Of a DNA stretch of 5,097 bases, positions 1-5,097 are shown one piece after another. The first letter of the stretch is position 1. The number at the start of each line of letters is the position of its first letter. A model generated the notes under the pieces. The model ran no database searches. It was not told where the DNA came from and worked only from the letters and a program-made list of their open reading frames with translations. The position numbers and the translations under genes were made by a program. The stretch is taken from NCBI GenBank assembly GCA_021790035.1, contig JAJYIO010000242.1, positions 1-5,097 of the forward strand, read 5' to 3'. The DNA is from a bacterium. GTDB taxonomy: Bacteria > Cyanobacteriota > Sericytochromatia > S15B-MN24 > VGJW01.

Positions 1-645
1 ATCCGCGCGCGTCTTCTGCGATGCCGTCACCACTTCCTGGCGCAGCCTGCCCACGAAGAAAGCCGGGGGAAAGAAGAGCGGCAGGATGGCCACGGCCAGC
101 AGCGCCAGGCGCCAGTTCAAGGTGAAGATCACCAGCAGGGTCGAGGCCAGGGTCAATGCGTTCGACGTGATGGCCACGACCGTGTCCGAGAAGATGTCGC
201 CCAGGTCGTTGACGTCGTTGTTCAGGCGGCTCGAGATCTCTCCCGGGCGCGTATCGGTGAAGTAATCCATCGACTGCGCCTGGAGCCGGGAGAACAGCTG
301 GAGCCGCACATCGAGAATGATGCCCTGGCTCATCTTCTCGTCGAGGTAGGTCTCGAGGATCCCCAGGCCCCCGGTGGCCAGCGGCAGCAGCACCATGCCG
401 AGCGCCAGCCACGAGAGCAACTTCGCGTCGTCGTGCGGGATCGCCCGGTCCAAGATGCCACGCAGCAAGAGCGGCGGCATCACGCCGGCGATGGCAGCCA
501 GCGAGATTACCGCCAGGATGGCGATCGCCGTGCGCCAGTGGGGGATGAAGTACCGGACGATGCGCGCGAGCTTGGCTCGATCGATCTCGGACCTCTCGGG
601 TTTTGCACCGTAGTTGAGGGCGTGCCAGCCCGCGCCGCCAAGCAC
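1..645 (-). CDS. ABC exporter, fused membrane/ATPase type, N-terminal part (runs off left edge)
   Basis: This is the N-terminal 215 residues of an inner-membrane ABC exporter, the half-transporter type in which an ABC membrane domain precedes the ATPase domain. The start is GTG at 645-643: it lies 9 bases after a perfect GGAGGT, and an in-frame stop (TGA, 675-673) lies just upstream. The protein begins with a short cytoplasmic stretch (GGAGWHALNYGAK). Hydrophobic segments then follow at about residues 36-56, 75-97, 156-175 and 178-198. Residues 126-148 contain MDYFTDTRPGEISSRLNNDV, the conserved cytoplasmic-loop motif (FF-x-x-x-x-x-G-E-x-x-S-R-L-x-x-D) of the ABC transporter transmembrane family (MsbA/lipid and multidrug exporters). 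The ATPase domain with Walker A, signature and Walker B should lie beyond position 1 and is not visible. The substrate cannot be inferred. It is transcribed divergently from the zinc-ribbon gene. Confidence 0.9.
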   Translation of the reverse strand, partial: MLGGAGWHALNYGAKPERSEIDRAKLARIVRYFIPHWRTAIAILAVISLAAIAGVMPPLLLRGILDRAIPHDDAKLLSWLALGMVLLPLATGGLGILETYLDEKMSQGIILDVRLQLFSRLQAQSMDYFTDTRPGEISSRLNNDVNDLGDIFSDTVVAITSNALTLASTLLVIFTLNWRLALLAVAILPLFFPPAFFVGRLRQEVVTASQKTRAD

Positions 646-654
646 CTGGAACAG

Positions 655-660
655 ACCTCC
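655..660 (-). promoter_or_regulatory. Ribosome binding site of the ABC exporter gene
   Basis: On the minus strand the sequence reads GGAGGT, then nine bases, then GTG. It is a full anti-16S match at good spacing, and it decides the start because the frame has no ATG until residue 56. Confidence 0.8.
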
Positions 661-720
661 TGATGGCCTTTCTCACCGCTTCTGACCGGCACTCGCCAGC
701 CAGGGCTTTCTGGCCTTTTT

Positions 721-738
721 CGCCCATTGGTATGGGCG
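721..738. promoter_or_regulatory. Perfect 7-bp palindrome, candidate operator
   Basis: CGCCCATTGGTATGGGCG consists of CGCCCAT, a TGGT spacer and ATGGGCG, a perfect dyad. It lies between two divergent genes and overlaps the putative -35 element (TTGGTA, 727-732) of the plus-strand gene. That is a common arrangement for a repressor site. No regulator is encoded in the window, and a chance dyad cannot be excluded. Confidence 0.3.
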
Positions 739-755
739 TGGATTCATGTTAGTCT
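727..755 (+). promoter_or_regulatory. Possible sigma70-type promoter for the zinc-ribbon gene (weak)
   Basis: TTGGTA at 727-732 resembles a -35 box (TTGACA), and after 17 bases TAGTCT at 750-755 resembles a -10 box (TATAAT), matching 3 of 6. It would start transcription near 762 and place the hairpin at 783-815 in the 5' leader. The match is poor, so this is only the best candidate found by eye. Confidence 0.2.
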
Positions 756-782
756 CAGCGAACAGGACCAGCGTCTCGAGTT

Positions 783-823
783 AGGGTGTTCGCTAGGGTG
801 CCTTGCGAACGCCCTCTTTGTTT
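783..823 (+). terminator. Strong leader hairpin with T-rich tail (attenuator or intrinsic terminator candidate)
   Basis: Bases 783-793 (AGGGTGTTCGC) pair with 805-815 (GCGAACGCCCT) to give an 11-bp stem with a single G.U wobble. Inside, 795-797 can pair with 801-803 around a 3-base loop, beyond a T-T mismatch. The stem is followed by TCTTTGTTT (815-823), so the shape resembles an intrinsic terminator read on the plus strand. No plus-strand gene ends upstream, so a leader attenuator, or a structure limiting read-through from outside, is more likely than an ordinary gene terminator. TAGGGTG occurs twice (782-788 and 794-800). Confidence 0.45.
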
Positions 824-852
824 GCGGGGGGTAGGTCCGCTCCTCGATGACC

Positions 853-860
853 GGAAGGGA
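853..860 (+). promoter_or_regulatory. Ribosome binding site of the zinc-ribbon gene
   Basis: GGAAGGGA lies five bases upstream of the GTG at 866. It supports the GTG start. An ATG at 879 is in a different frame that does not encode the cysteine motifs. Confidence 0.6.
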
Positions 861-865
861 AACCA

Positions 866-1177
866 GTGACTTTTACGGATGAACGGCGAATCTGCGCCGA
901 TTGCGGGCAGGAGTTCCTGTTCAGCGCCGCCGAGCAGGAGTTCTACGCGCAGAAGGGCTTCTCCAACCCGCCGCGGCGCTGCAAGAGCTGTCGCGCCCTG
1001 GCCAAGCAGGCCCGCGATGGCGGCGGCGGCGGCGGCGGCGGCATGCGCCCCCATGCCGAGAGCAGCTCGCGGCCGATGTACGACGTCGTCTGCGATCAGT
1101 GCGGCACGTCCACCCAGGTGCCGTTCAAGCCCACCGGCGGCAGGCCTGTGTACTGCCGCGACTGCTTCAGACGCTAG
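866..1177 (+). CDS. Small double zinc-ribbon protein (CxxC-x17-CxxC family)
   Basis: A 103-residue soluble protein starting at GTG. The N-terminal ribbon (residues 1-50) has Cys10-x2-Cys13 and Cys39-x2-Cys42 within the pattern I(C)ADCGQEF...EQEFYAQKGF...PRRCKSCR, as in the probable zinc-ribbon family found next to many bacterial genes of unknown role. The C-terminal ribbon has Cys76-x2-Cys79, exactly 17 residues, then Cys97-x2-Cys100 (VPFKPTGGRPVYCRDCF), the CxxC-x17-CxxC domain. The two are joined by a Gly8 linker (52-59) and a polar stretch. Each ribbon has four cysteines, enough to hold one Zn2+. The cellular role of this family is not established; nucleic-acid or protein binding is only a guess. 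It appears to be a monocistronic gene with a structured leader and a structured 3' region. Confidence 0.85.
   Translation: MTFTDERRICADCGQEFLFSAAEQEFYAQKGFSNPPRRCKSCRALAKQARDGGGGGGGGMRPHAESSSRPMYDVVCDQCGTSTQVPFKPTGGRPVYCRDCFRR
1019..1042 (+). repeat. (GGC)8 trinucleotide microsatellite coding for Gly8
   Basis: Eight uninterrupted GGC codons encode glycine residues 52-59, the hinge between the two zinc ribbons. All eight use the same codon, so the tract is a candidate for replication slippage. Any gain or loss of whole units keeps the frame and only changes linker length. Confidence 0.9.
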
Positions 1178-1325
1178 CTGACTTTTCGGGAGCGCCGGCG
1201 AATTCGAAGCTGGCGGGCACCTCGATGCCGGCCTGAGGCCTACGGACCGTCGGCGCTCCCTGACCCAGCCCCTCCGGCAAGGCGCCGGGCGCCAGTAACA
1301 ATGTCGTCGCAAGGATCCTCGCACC
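1178..1325. other. Intergenic region between the zinc-ribbon gene and malQ
   Basis: These 148 bases contain the long inverted repeat (1188-1260) with its internal hairpin, then a GC-rich stretch with two GGCGCC palindromes (1281-1286 and 1288-1293), and the malQ RBS AAGGA at 1311-1315. I see no T-tract that would make the inverted repeat an intrinsic terminator, and no convincing promoter. Confidence 0.6.
1188..1260. repeat. Long inverted repeat enclosing a second hairpin
   Basis: GGGAGCGCCG (1188-1197) is perfectly complementary to CGGCGCTCCC (1251-1260). Three more pairs extend inward (1198-1200 with 1248-1250, one G.U), giving a 13-bp closing stem. Within the 47-base loop, 1212-1219 (GGCGGGCA) pairs with 1226-1233 (TGCCGGCC) in an 8-position stem with one mismatch and a 6-base loop. 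Alternatively 1230-1233 can pair with 1237-1240 (GGCC-TGA-GGCC). As RNA it could be a structured 3' end of the zinc-ribbon mRNA or a leader element of malQ. Confidence 0.6.
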
Positions 1326-2834
1326 ATGACCCTTCCGCGCTCGAGTGGCATCCTCGTCCATCCCTCGTCCCTGCCCGGTCCCTTCGGCATCGGCGACATC
1401 GGCCCCGCCGCCCATGTTTTCGTCGATTTCCTCAATGCCGCCGGGCAATCGCTGTGGCAGGTCTTGCCCCTGGGCCCCACGGGTTACGGCGACTCGCCAT
1501 ACCAGTGCCTCTCGGCCTTTGCCGGCAACCCGCTCCTGATCTCGCCCGAACGCCTGGTGGCCGATGGCTGGCTGGAGGCGACGGATCTCGCCGGGTTCGG
1601 CTCCTTTGACGGGGCCGGCGTCGACTTCGAGCACGTGATCCCGGCCAAGTTCGCGATCCTCCGCAAGGCCTTCGAACGGTTCGAGAAGATCGCCTCGCCC
1701 GCCCAGCGCGATCGCTTCGAGCGATTCACCAAGGCCCGGCTCCACCGGGGCTGGCTGGCTGACTGGTCGCTCTTCATGGCGCTCAAACGCCACCATGGGG
1801 GCCTCTGCTGGGCCGACTGGCCGGCGCCTTTGCGGGATCGCCAGGACTCGGCCATCGCCGAGGCCCGCCGCGCTTTGACCCACGAGATCCGCTTCGAGGA
1901 ATTCCTCCAGTACGCCTTCTTTTCGCAATGGGCGGATCTCAAGGCGCATGCCCGGCAAAATGGCATCGCACTGGTGGGAGATGTCCCGATCTTCGTCGCC
2001 TACGACTCGGCGGACGTCTGGGCCAACCGCGACCTCTTCCAGCTCGACAAGGAAGGTCGGCCTCTCGCGGTAGCCGGCGTGCCACCGGATTTCTTCAGCG
2101 CGACTGGCCAGCTGTGGGGCAATCCCCTCTATGACTGGAAGCGGCAAGACGAGACGCGGTACGCCTGGTGGGTCGCCCGACTCAAGGTCGCTCTCGGCAC
2201 GATCGACCACGTACGTCTGGATCACTTCCGTGGATTCGAGGCCTACTGGCGCGTTCCGGCGGGCTCCGAGACGGCCGAGTCCGGGGAATGGGTCAAGGGT
2301 CCGGACGCGGCGCTGTTCGAAGCCCTGCGCCAGGGCCTTGGCCACCTGCCGCTCATCGCCGAGGATCTTGGCGTGATCACGCCCGCGGTCGAGGCCCTGC
2401 GCGACCGCTTCGGTCTGCCCGGAATGAAGATCCTGCAGTTCGCGTTTGCCGACGATGCCACCAACGCGTTCTTGCCGCACAACTACGTGTCGAACTCCGT
2501 GGTGTACAGCGGCACGCACGACAACGACACGACCGCGGGGTGGTTCGCGTCGGCATCGGACAAGGAGCGGCAGCGCCTGGCCGACTACCTCGGCACCTCG
2601 GACTTCGACCCGGCCTGGGCGCTCATTCGTCTGGCCGAGGCCTCCGTCGCAAGCTGGGCAATCGTGCCGTTCCAGGACGTTTTGTCGGTCGGTGCCGAGG
2701 GCCGCATGAATCTCCCGGGCCGTGCGTCGGGAAACTGGAGCTGGCGTTTTCCGGCAGACCGCCTCACGGTCGACCTCGCCGGTCGCCTGGCTGCGATGGC
2801 GCGGACTTACGGGCGCATTCTCCAGAGCGACTAG
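1326..2834 (+). CDS. malQ: 4-alpha-glucanotransferase (amylomaltase, disproportionating enzyme, GH77)
   Basis: This cytoplasmic enzyme moves alpha-1,4-glucan segments from one maltodextrin to another acceptor, including glucose, in maltodextrin and glycogen turnover. The 502-residue length is standard for the compact bacterial form. The N-terminus (RSSGILVHPSSLPGPFGIGD) is the family signature, followed by the loop WQVLPLGPTGYGDSPYQ (44-60). Catalytic residues line up with Thermus amylomaltase: Asp299 in VRLDHFRGF is the nucleophile, Glu346 in IAEDLGVI the general acid/base, and Asp399 in GTHDND the transition-state stabiliser. GVPPDFFSATGQLWGNP (251-267) is the substrate loop, and MNLPGRASGNWSWR (461-474) is the typical C-terminal motif. 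No truncation or missing residue is seen. The ATG is preceded by AAGGA ten bases upstream. No glycogen or maltose gene is visible beside it, so its pathway partner is unknown. The family call is near certain. Confidence 0.97.
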   Translation: MTLPRSSGILVHPSSLPGPFGIGDIGPAAHVFVDFLNAAGQSLWQVLPLGPTGYGDSPYQCLSAFAGNPLLISPERLVADGWLEATDLAGFGSFDGAGVDFEHVIPAKFAILRKAFERFEKIASPAQRDRFERFTKARLHRGWLADWSLFMALKRHHGGLCWADWPAPLRDRQDSAIAEARRALTHEIRFEEFLQYAFFSQWADLKAHARQNGIALVGDVPIFVAYDSADVWANRDLFQLDKEGRPLAVAGVPPDFFSATGQLWGNPLYDWKRQDETRYAWWVARLKVALGTIDHVRLDHFRGFEAYWRVPAGSETAESGEWVKGPDAALFEALRQGLGHLPLIAEDLGVITPAVEALRDRFGLPGMKILQFAFADDATNAFLPHNYVSNSVVYSGTHDNDTTAGWFASASDKERQRLADYLGTSDFDPAWALIRLAEASVASWAIVPFQDVLSVGAEGRMNLPGRASGNWSWRFPADRLTVDLAGRLAAMARTYGRILQSD

Positions 2835-2922
2835 CAGCGGGGCCCTCCGCGCAGGCCAGTTGCAAGATGCGCAGCACGACGCCTACACGACGGCTTGACG
2901 TTCGCGCGGTTCGATCGGGGCG
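2835..2922. other. Short spacer between malQ and the antiporter
   Basis: 88 bases. A small hairpin (2837-2841 with 2846-2850, one G.U pair, 4-base loop) follows the malQ stop at once but has no T-tract. There is no clear promoter or strong RBS, so the antiporter may be co-transcribed with malQ or use a promoter not recognisable by eye. Confidence 0.4.
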
Positions 2923-4959
2923 ATGCACGCCTCACTTGCGGTTCCCGCCGCCCTCTTCCCCCTCTCTGACCCGCTCTTGATCCTGGCAGCGGTCCTCCCG
3001 GTCGTCTTCGTGGTTCCGCTGGTGTTCGAGCGGCTCAAGATTCCGGGCGTCGTCGGCTTGATCCTGGCCGGCGTCGCCCTGGGGCCGCACGGGCTCGGGA
3101 TCTTCGGACGCGACGGCTTGATCGGCGCCCTGTCCGAGGCTGGCCTCCTCTACGTCATGTTCATCGCCGGAGCCGAGCTGGATCTGGTGATGTTCGGCCG
3201 GTACCGTCGCCAGAGCGCGATCTTCGGGGCGATGTCCTTCGCGCTTCCCGTCGTCTGCGGGACGTCCGCGGGGCTTGCGACGGGCCGGCCGTGGCTCGCG
3301 GCCATCTTGCTCGGGGCCGTGATCGCATCTCACACCCTCATCGCCTATCCCGTGGCCAGTCGCCTCGGTATCGCGAGGCGTTTGCCCGTCACGGTCGCCG
3401 TGGGGGGCACGATCGTGTCCGACACGCTGGCGCTCACGATCCTGGCGATCGTCTCGGTCGGCGCCCTCGGCCACCTCGATGCGGGCGGAGCGGTGCAGAT
3501 CGGCCTGCGCATCCTGGCCTTCGCGGCGGCGGTGCTGACGATCGGTCCGCGCTTGGGCCGGTTCTTCTTCCGGAACCTCGGGGCCAGGAGCGAAGCCGAG
3601 TTCCTGTTCGTGCTGGCGTTTTTCTTCGGAGTCTCGGCCCTGGCACGGCTGGCCGGCATCGAGCCGATCCTGGGCGCGTTCCTGGCCGGCCTGGCCCTCA
3701 ATCGCTTCCTTCCCGAGCACGGGCCGCTCCTGGGCCGGGTCCGCCTCGTCGGCAGCACGCTGTTCATTCCCTTCTTCCTCCTGGCCACCGGCATGCTCGT
3801 GGAACCACGCATCCTCGTGGGACATGCAACCGTCTGGGCCCTGGCGGGCATGCTCATCGCGACGGCTCTCATCACCAAGTTCCTGGCCAGCTGGGCGTGC
3901 GGAAAGCTGCTCGGGTTCGATCGCGCCGAGCAGCTCGTGACCTTCGGCCTGTCCATTCCCCAGGCGGCCGCAACTCTCGCTGCTACCACCGTGGGCTACC
4001 AGCTGGGCCTGTTCCATTCCCTGCTGGTCAATGCCATCGTCATCTTGATCCTGGTGACCTGCCTGGCCGGGCCGCTGGTCGTAGACCGAGCCGGCCGAGT
4101 CGTTGCGCGCCGCCAGATGCCGACCGACCCCGACCGGGGCGGGGCAGACCGGGTCCTGGTGCCGATATCCAATCCCCAGACGGCCAGCTCCCTCCTCGAT
4201 CTGGCTCGCTCCTTGCGCCGGCAGGACGATCCGATCTTCGGCCTCACCGTCGTTCCCGGGTCGAGCTCGCGCCCCGCCGCGGCCGTCGCCAGCGCCGAGG
4301 ACGTGCTGTGGCGAGCCATCGAGCGCACGGCTGACGGCGAGGTACAGGCGATCACCCGGGTGGCCCACAACGTCGCCACGGCGGTGGCCATGGCTGCCAT
4401 CGAGACCCGCTGCCAGGCGATCGTCCTCGGCTGGAACGGTCAGCGTTCGCTGGCGCGCTGGGTCTTCGGCAGCGTCATCGACCAGGTGCTGGAGCAGGCC
4501 AGGGCCCTGGTCGCGGTGGCCCGATTGACCGCCCCCCTGTCCACCTTCGAGCGGCTCCTCATCGTCGTGCCGCCGCTGGTGGATCGCCATGCCAGCTTCG
4601 CCGCCGTGCGCCCGAAGGTCCAGACGCTGTCGCGAAACGCCAGTGTCGTGGCCGTCTTCGGGGTCGGTCGCGAGGCCAACGTCGACGCGGTCGGCGACCT
4701 GGGCGCGACGGTCGAACGCCACGTCTTGCCCGACTGGAAGGCCCTGTCCTGGCTCCTGGCGACCGCCGAGCCCAGGGATCTCGTTCTCTTGCTGTCGGCC
4801 CGTCCCGGTGGACCCGCCTGGACTCCTGTGCTCGAGCGCCTGCCCGGCCTGCTGGCCAGCCACGAGTTGCGCAGCTTCGTGGTGCTCTACCCGCCCGAAC
4901 GCGAGGTTCCGCTCGAGCCGGTGCCCGCCTCCCCGCGGGAAACTTCTCTCACCACGTAG
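2923..4959 (+). CDS. CPA2-type cation:proton antiporter with C-terminal tandem USP-like domains
   Basis: This 678-residue inner-membrane protein exchanges a monovalent cation (K+ or Na+, not decidable here) for protons. Residues about 15-390 are the antiporter domain with some 12-13 hydrophobic segments. Family landmarks are FERLKIPGVVGLILAGVALGP (35-55), IASHTLIAYPVASRLGI (134-150), GGTIVSDTLALTILAI (161-176), IEPILGAFLAGLALNRFLP (246-264) and SIPQAAATLAATTVG (344-358). Asp167 is the likely ion-binding aspartate. It is preceded by Ser166, so the pair is SD, not the DD of electrogenic NapA-type proteins. The cytoplasmic tail has a USP-like domain (about 408-535) with the ATP motif G503-x2-G506-x9-G516-S517, then a second, divergent domain (about 541-657) in which I see no such motif. 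The first ATG is used; an in-frame TGA lies 25 bases upstream and the RBS is weak (GGGG at 2917-2920). Confidence 0.93.
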   Translation: MHASLAVPAALFPLSDPLLILAAVLPVVFVVPLVFERLKIPGVVGLILAGVALGPHGLGIFGRDGLIGALSEAGLLYVMFIAGAELDLVMFGRYRRQSAIFGAMSFALPVVCGTSAGLATGRPWLAAILLGAVIASHTLIAYPVASRLGIARRLPVTVAVGGTIVSDTLALTILAIVSVGALGHLDAGGAVQIGLRILAFAAAVLTIGPRLGRFFFRNLGARSEAEFLFVLAFFFGVSALARLAGIEPILGAFLAGLALNRFLPEHGPLLGRVRLVGSTLFIPFFLLATGMLVEPRILVGHATVWALAGMLIATALITKFLASWACGKLLGFDRAEQLVTFGLSIPQAAATLAATTVGYQLGLFHSLLVNAIVILILVTCLAGPLVVDRAGRVVARRQMPTDPDRGGADRVLVPISNPQTASSLLDLARSLRRQDDPIFGLTVVPGSSSRPAAAVASAEDVLWRAIERTADGEVQAITRVAHNVATAVAMAAIETRCQAIVLGWNGQRSLARWVFGSVIDQVLEQARALVAVARLTAPLSTFERLLIVVPPLVDRHASFAAVRPKVQTLSRNASVVAVFGVGREANVDAVGDLGATVERHVLPDWKALSWLLATAEPRDLVLLLSARPGGPAWTPVLERLPGLLASHELRSFVVLYPPEREVPLEPVPASPRETSLTT

Positions 4960-4970
4960 CCGTCCGCGAG

Positions 4971-5008
4971 CTCGTGAAGCTGGAGCGCGGAATGCCGGGG
5001 CTCACGAG
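4971..5008. repeat. Inverted repeat between convergent genes (possible shared 3'-end structure)
   Basis: CTCGTGA (4971-4977) pairs perfectly with TCACGAG (5002-5008). After a one-base bulge (A4978), GC (4979-4980) pairs with GC (5000-5001). It lies 11 bases past the antiporter stop and 16 bases past the stop of the putative minus-strand gene. Neither strand shows a T-tract, so it is not a classical intrinsic terminator; an mRNA-end stabilising or Rho-associated role is possible. Confidence 0.35.
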
Positions 5009-5024
5009 GTGCACCGCAAAACGC

Positions 5025-5096
5025 TCAGAATCCAGGTGGGCGCTGCGGCTTGACGTGGATCTCGTAGGAAACGGTCGCGTCGGAGTGAGGGGCCAA
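5025..5096 (-). CDS. C-terminal end of an unidentified gene entering from the right edge
   Basis: On the minus strand, the frame beginning at 5096 reads LAPHSDATVSYEIHVKPQ and then RPPGF before TGA (5027-5025). About 18 of these 23 codons end in G or C, like the neighbouring genes. The alternating pattern TVSYEIHV looks like a terminal beta-strand of a beta-sandwich domain, followed by a short basic/proline tail. This is too short to assign a family; a DUF4139-like or other Ig-like fold C-terminus is only a resemblance. It would be convergent with the antiporter gene. The other two minus-strand frames give less protein-like peptides (Arg/Ser/Pro-rich). Confidence 0.4.
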   Translation of the reverse strand: MAPHSDATVSYEIHVKPQRPPGF

Positions 5097-5097
5097 C

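Larger units (their letters stand above)
646..865. other. Divergent intergenic region
   Basis: These 220 bases separate the ABC exporter (minus) from the zinc-ribbon gene (plus) and must carry both 5' leaders. From left to right I see the exporter RBS; a weak GCCAG/CTGGC hairpin followed by five T (699-720); a perfect 7-bp palindrome (721-738); a possible weak promoter (727-755); a strong hairpin (783-815) with a T-rich tail; and the zinc-ribbon RBS. No convincing minus-strand promoter and no convincing small ORF were found. Confidence 0.7.

Noticed and set aside
374..663. Plus-strand small open frames across the ABC exporter start
   Set aside because: They overlap the real minus-strand gene and have Arg/Ser-rich, non-conserved-looking products.
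699..720. GCCAG/CTGGC hairpin followed by five T, resembling a terminator on the plus strand
   Set aside because: The stem is only 5 bp and no plus-strand gene precedes it, so there is nothing obvious to terminate. It is mentioned within the intergenic entry only.
755..1480. A 241-residue minus-strand open frame across the zinc-ribbon gene and the malQ start
   Set aside because: It contains a poly-Ala tract that is just the reverse of the GGC repeat, low-complexity Arg/Pro stretches and no domain; the plus-strand zinc ribbon explains the DNA.
1167..2519. A 450-residue minus-strand open frame opposite malQ
   Set aside because: Lies wholly antisense to a complete malQ with all catalytic residues; the composition is that of an antisense shadow, and no family pattern was recognised.
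2837..2850. Small GC hairpin directly after the malQ stop
   Set aside because: Five pairs including one wobble and no T-tract; expected often by chance in GC-rich DNA.
3291..4334. A 347-residue plus-strand open frame inside the antiporter gene
   Set aside because: It is another frame of the same strand, rich in Arg, Pro, Gly and His, with no structure; the antiporter frame is unambiguous.
2932..4863. A 643-residue minus-strand open frame opposite the antiporter gene
   Set aside because: The product is dominated by Gln, Glu, Gly, Asp, Arg and His, with no recognisable domain or membrane logic. It mirrors a clear antiporter CDS and is the usual antisense artefact of GC-rich codon bias.
1..5097. 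Search by eye for CRISPR arrays, tRNA/rRNA genes, insertion sequences, toxin-antitoxin pairs or defence genes
   Set aside because: No spaced repeats, cloverleaf-like or rRNA-like sequence, transposase motif or flanking direct repeats were found; the four main genes are ordinary housekeeping or transport families.

Overview
The window is GC-rich bacterial chromosomal DNA (roughly mid-60s percent GC by eye, not computed). Third codon positions are strongly G/C-biased, which also explains the many long shadow reading frames. Every recognisable gene belongs to a family that is widespread in free-living bacteria. Nothing here fixes the phylum. The zinc-ribbon protein and the antiporter with a tandem USP-like tail would fit Chloroflexota or another deep-branching, GC-rich environmental lineage, but that is only a guess. 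I see no phage, transposon, CRISPR, tRNA or rRNA sequence.

Layout, left to right. (1) 1-645, minus strand: the N-terminal 215 residues of an ABC exporter of the fused membrane/ATPase type. It runs off the left edge and starts at a GTG preceded by a perfect GGAGGT. (2) 646-865: a 220-base divergent intergenic region. It holds a short perfect palindrome, a possible weak promoter and a strong 11-bp hairpin followed by a T-rich stretch, the last in the leader of the next gene. (3) 866-1177, plus: a 103-residue protein with two zinc ribbons joined by a Gly8 linker that is encoded by a pure (GGC)8 repeat. (4) 1178-1325: an intergenic region dominated by a long inverted repeat with a smaller hairpin inside it. 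(5) 1326-2834, plus: malQ, a complete 4-alpha-glucanotransferase (GH77) with all three catalytic carboxylates. (6) 2835-2922: a short spacer. (7) 2923-4959, plus: a CPA2-type cation:proton antiporter with a C-terminal USP-like (universal stress protein) region, whose first domain keeps the ATP-binding motif. (8) 4960-5097: a convergent intergenic hairpin, followed by what looks like the last 23 codons of a minus-strand gene entering from the right edge.

The three plus-strand genes point the same way. The spacers of 148 and 88 bases, the first with strong potential secondary structure, do not argue for a tight operon. Their functions (a putative zinc-binding accessory protein, alpha-glucan turnover, ion/pH homeostasis) do not form an obvious pathway. 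I did not find a clear new system. The items most worth a second look are the two structured non-coding elements (783-823 and 1188-1260), the in-frame microsatellite linker, and the nucleotide-binding tail of the antiporter.
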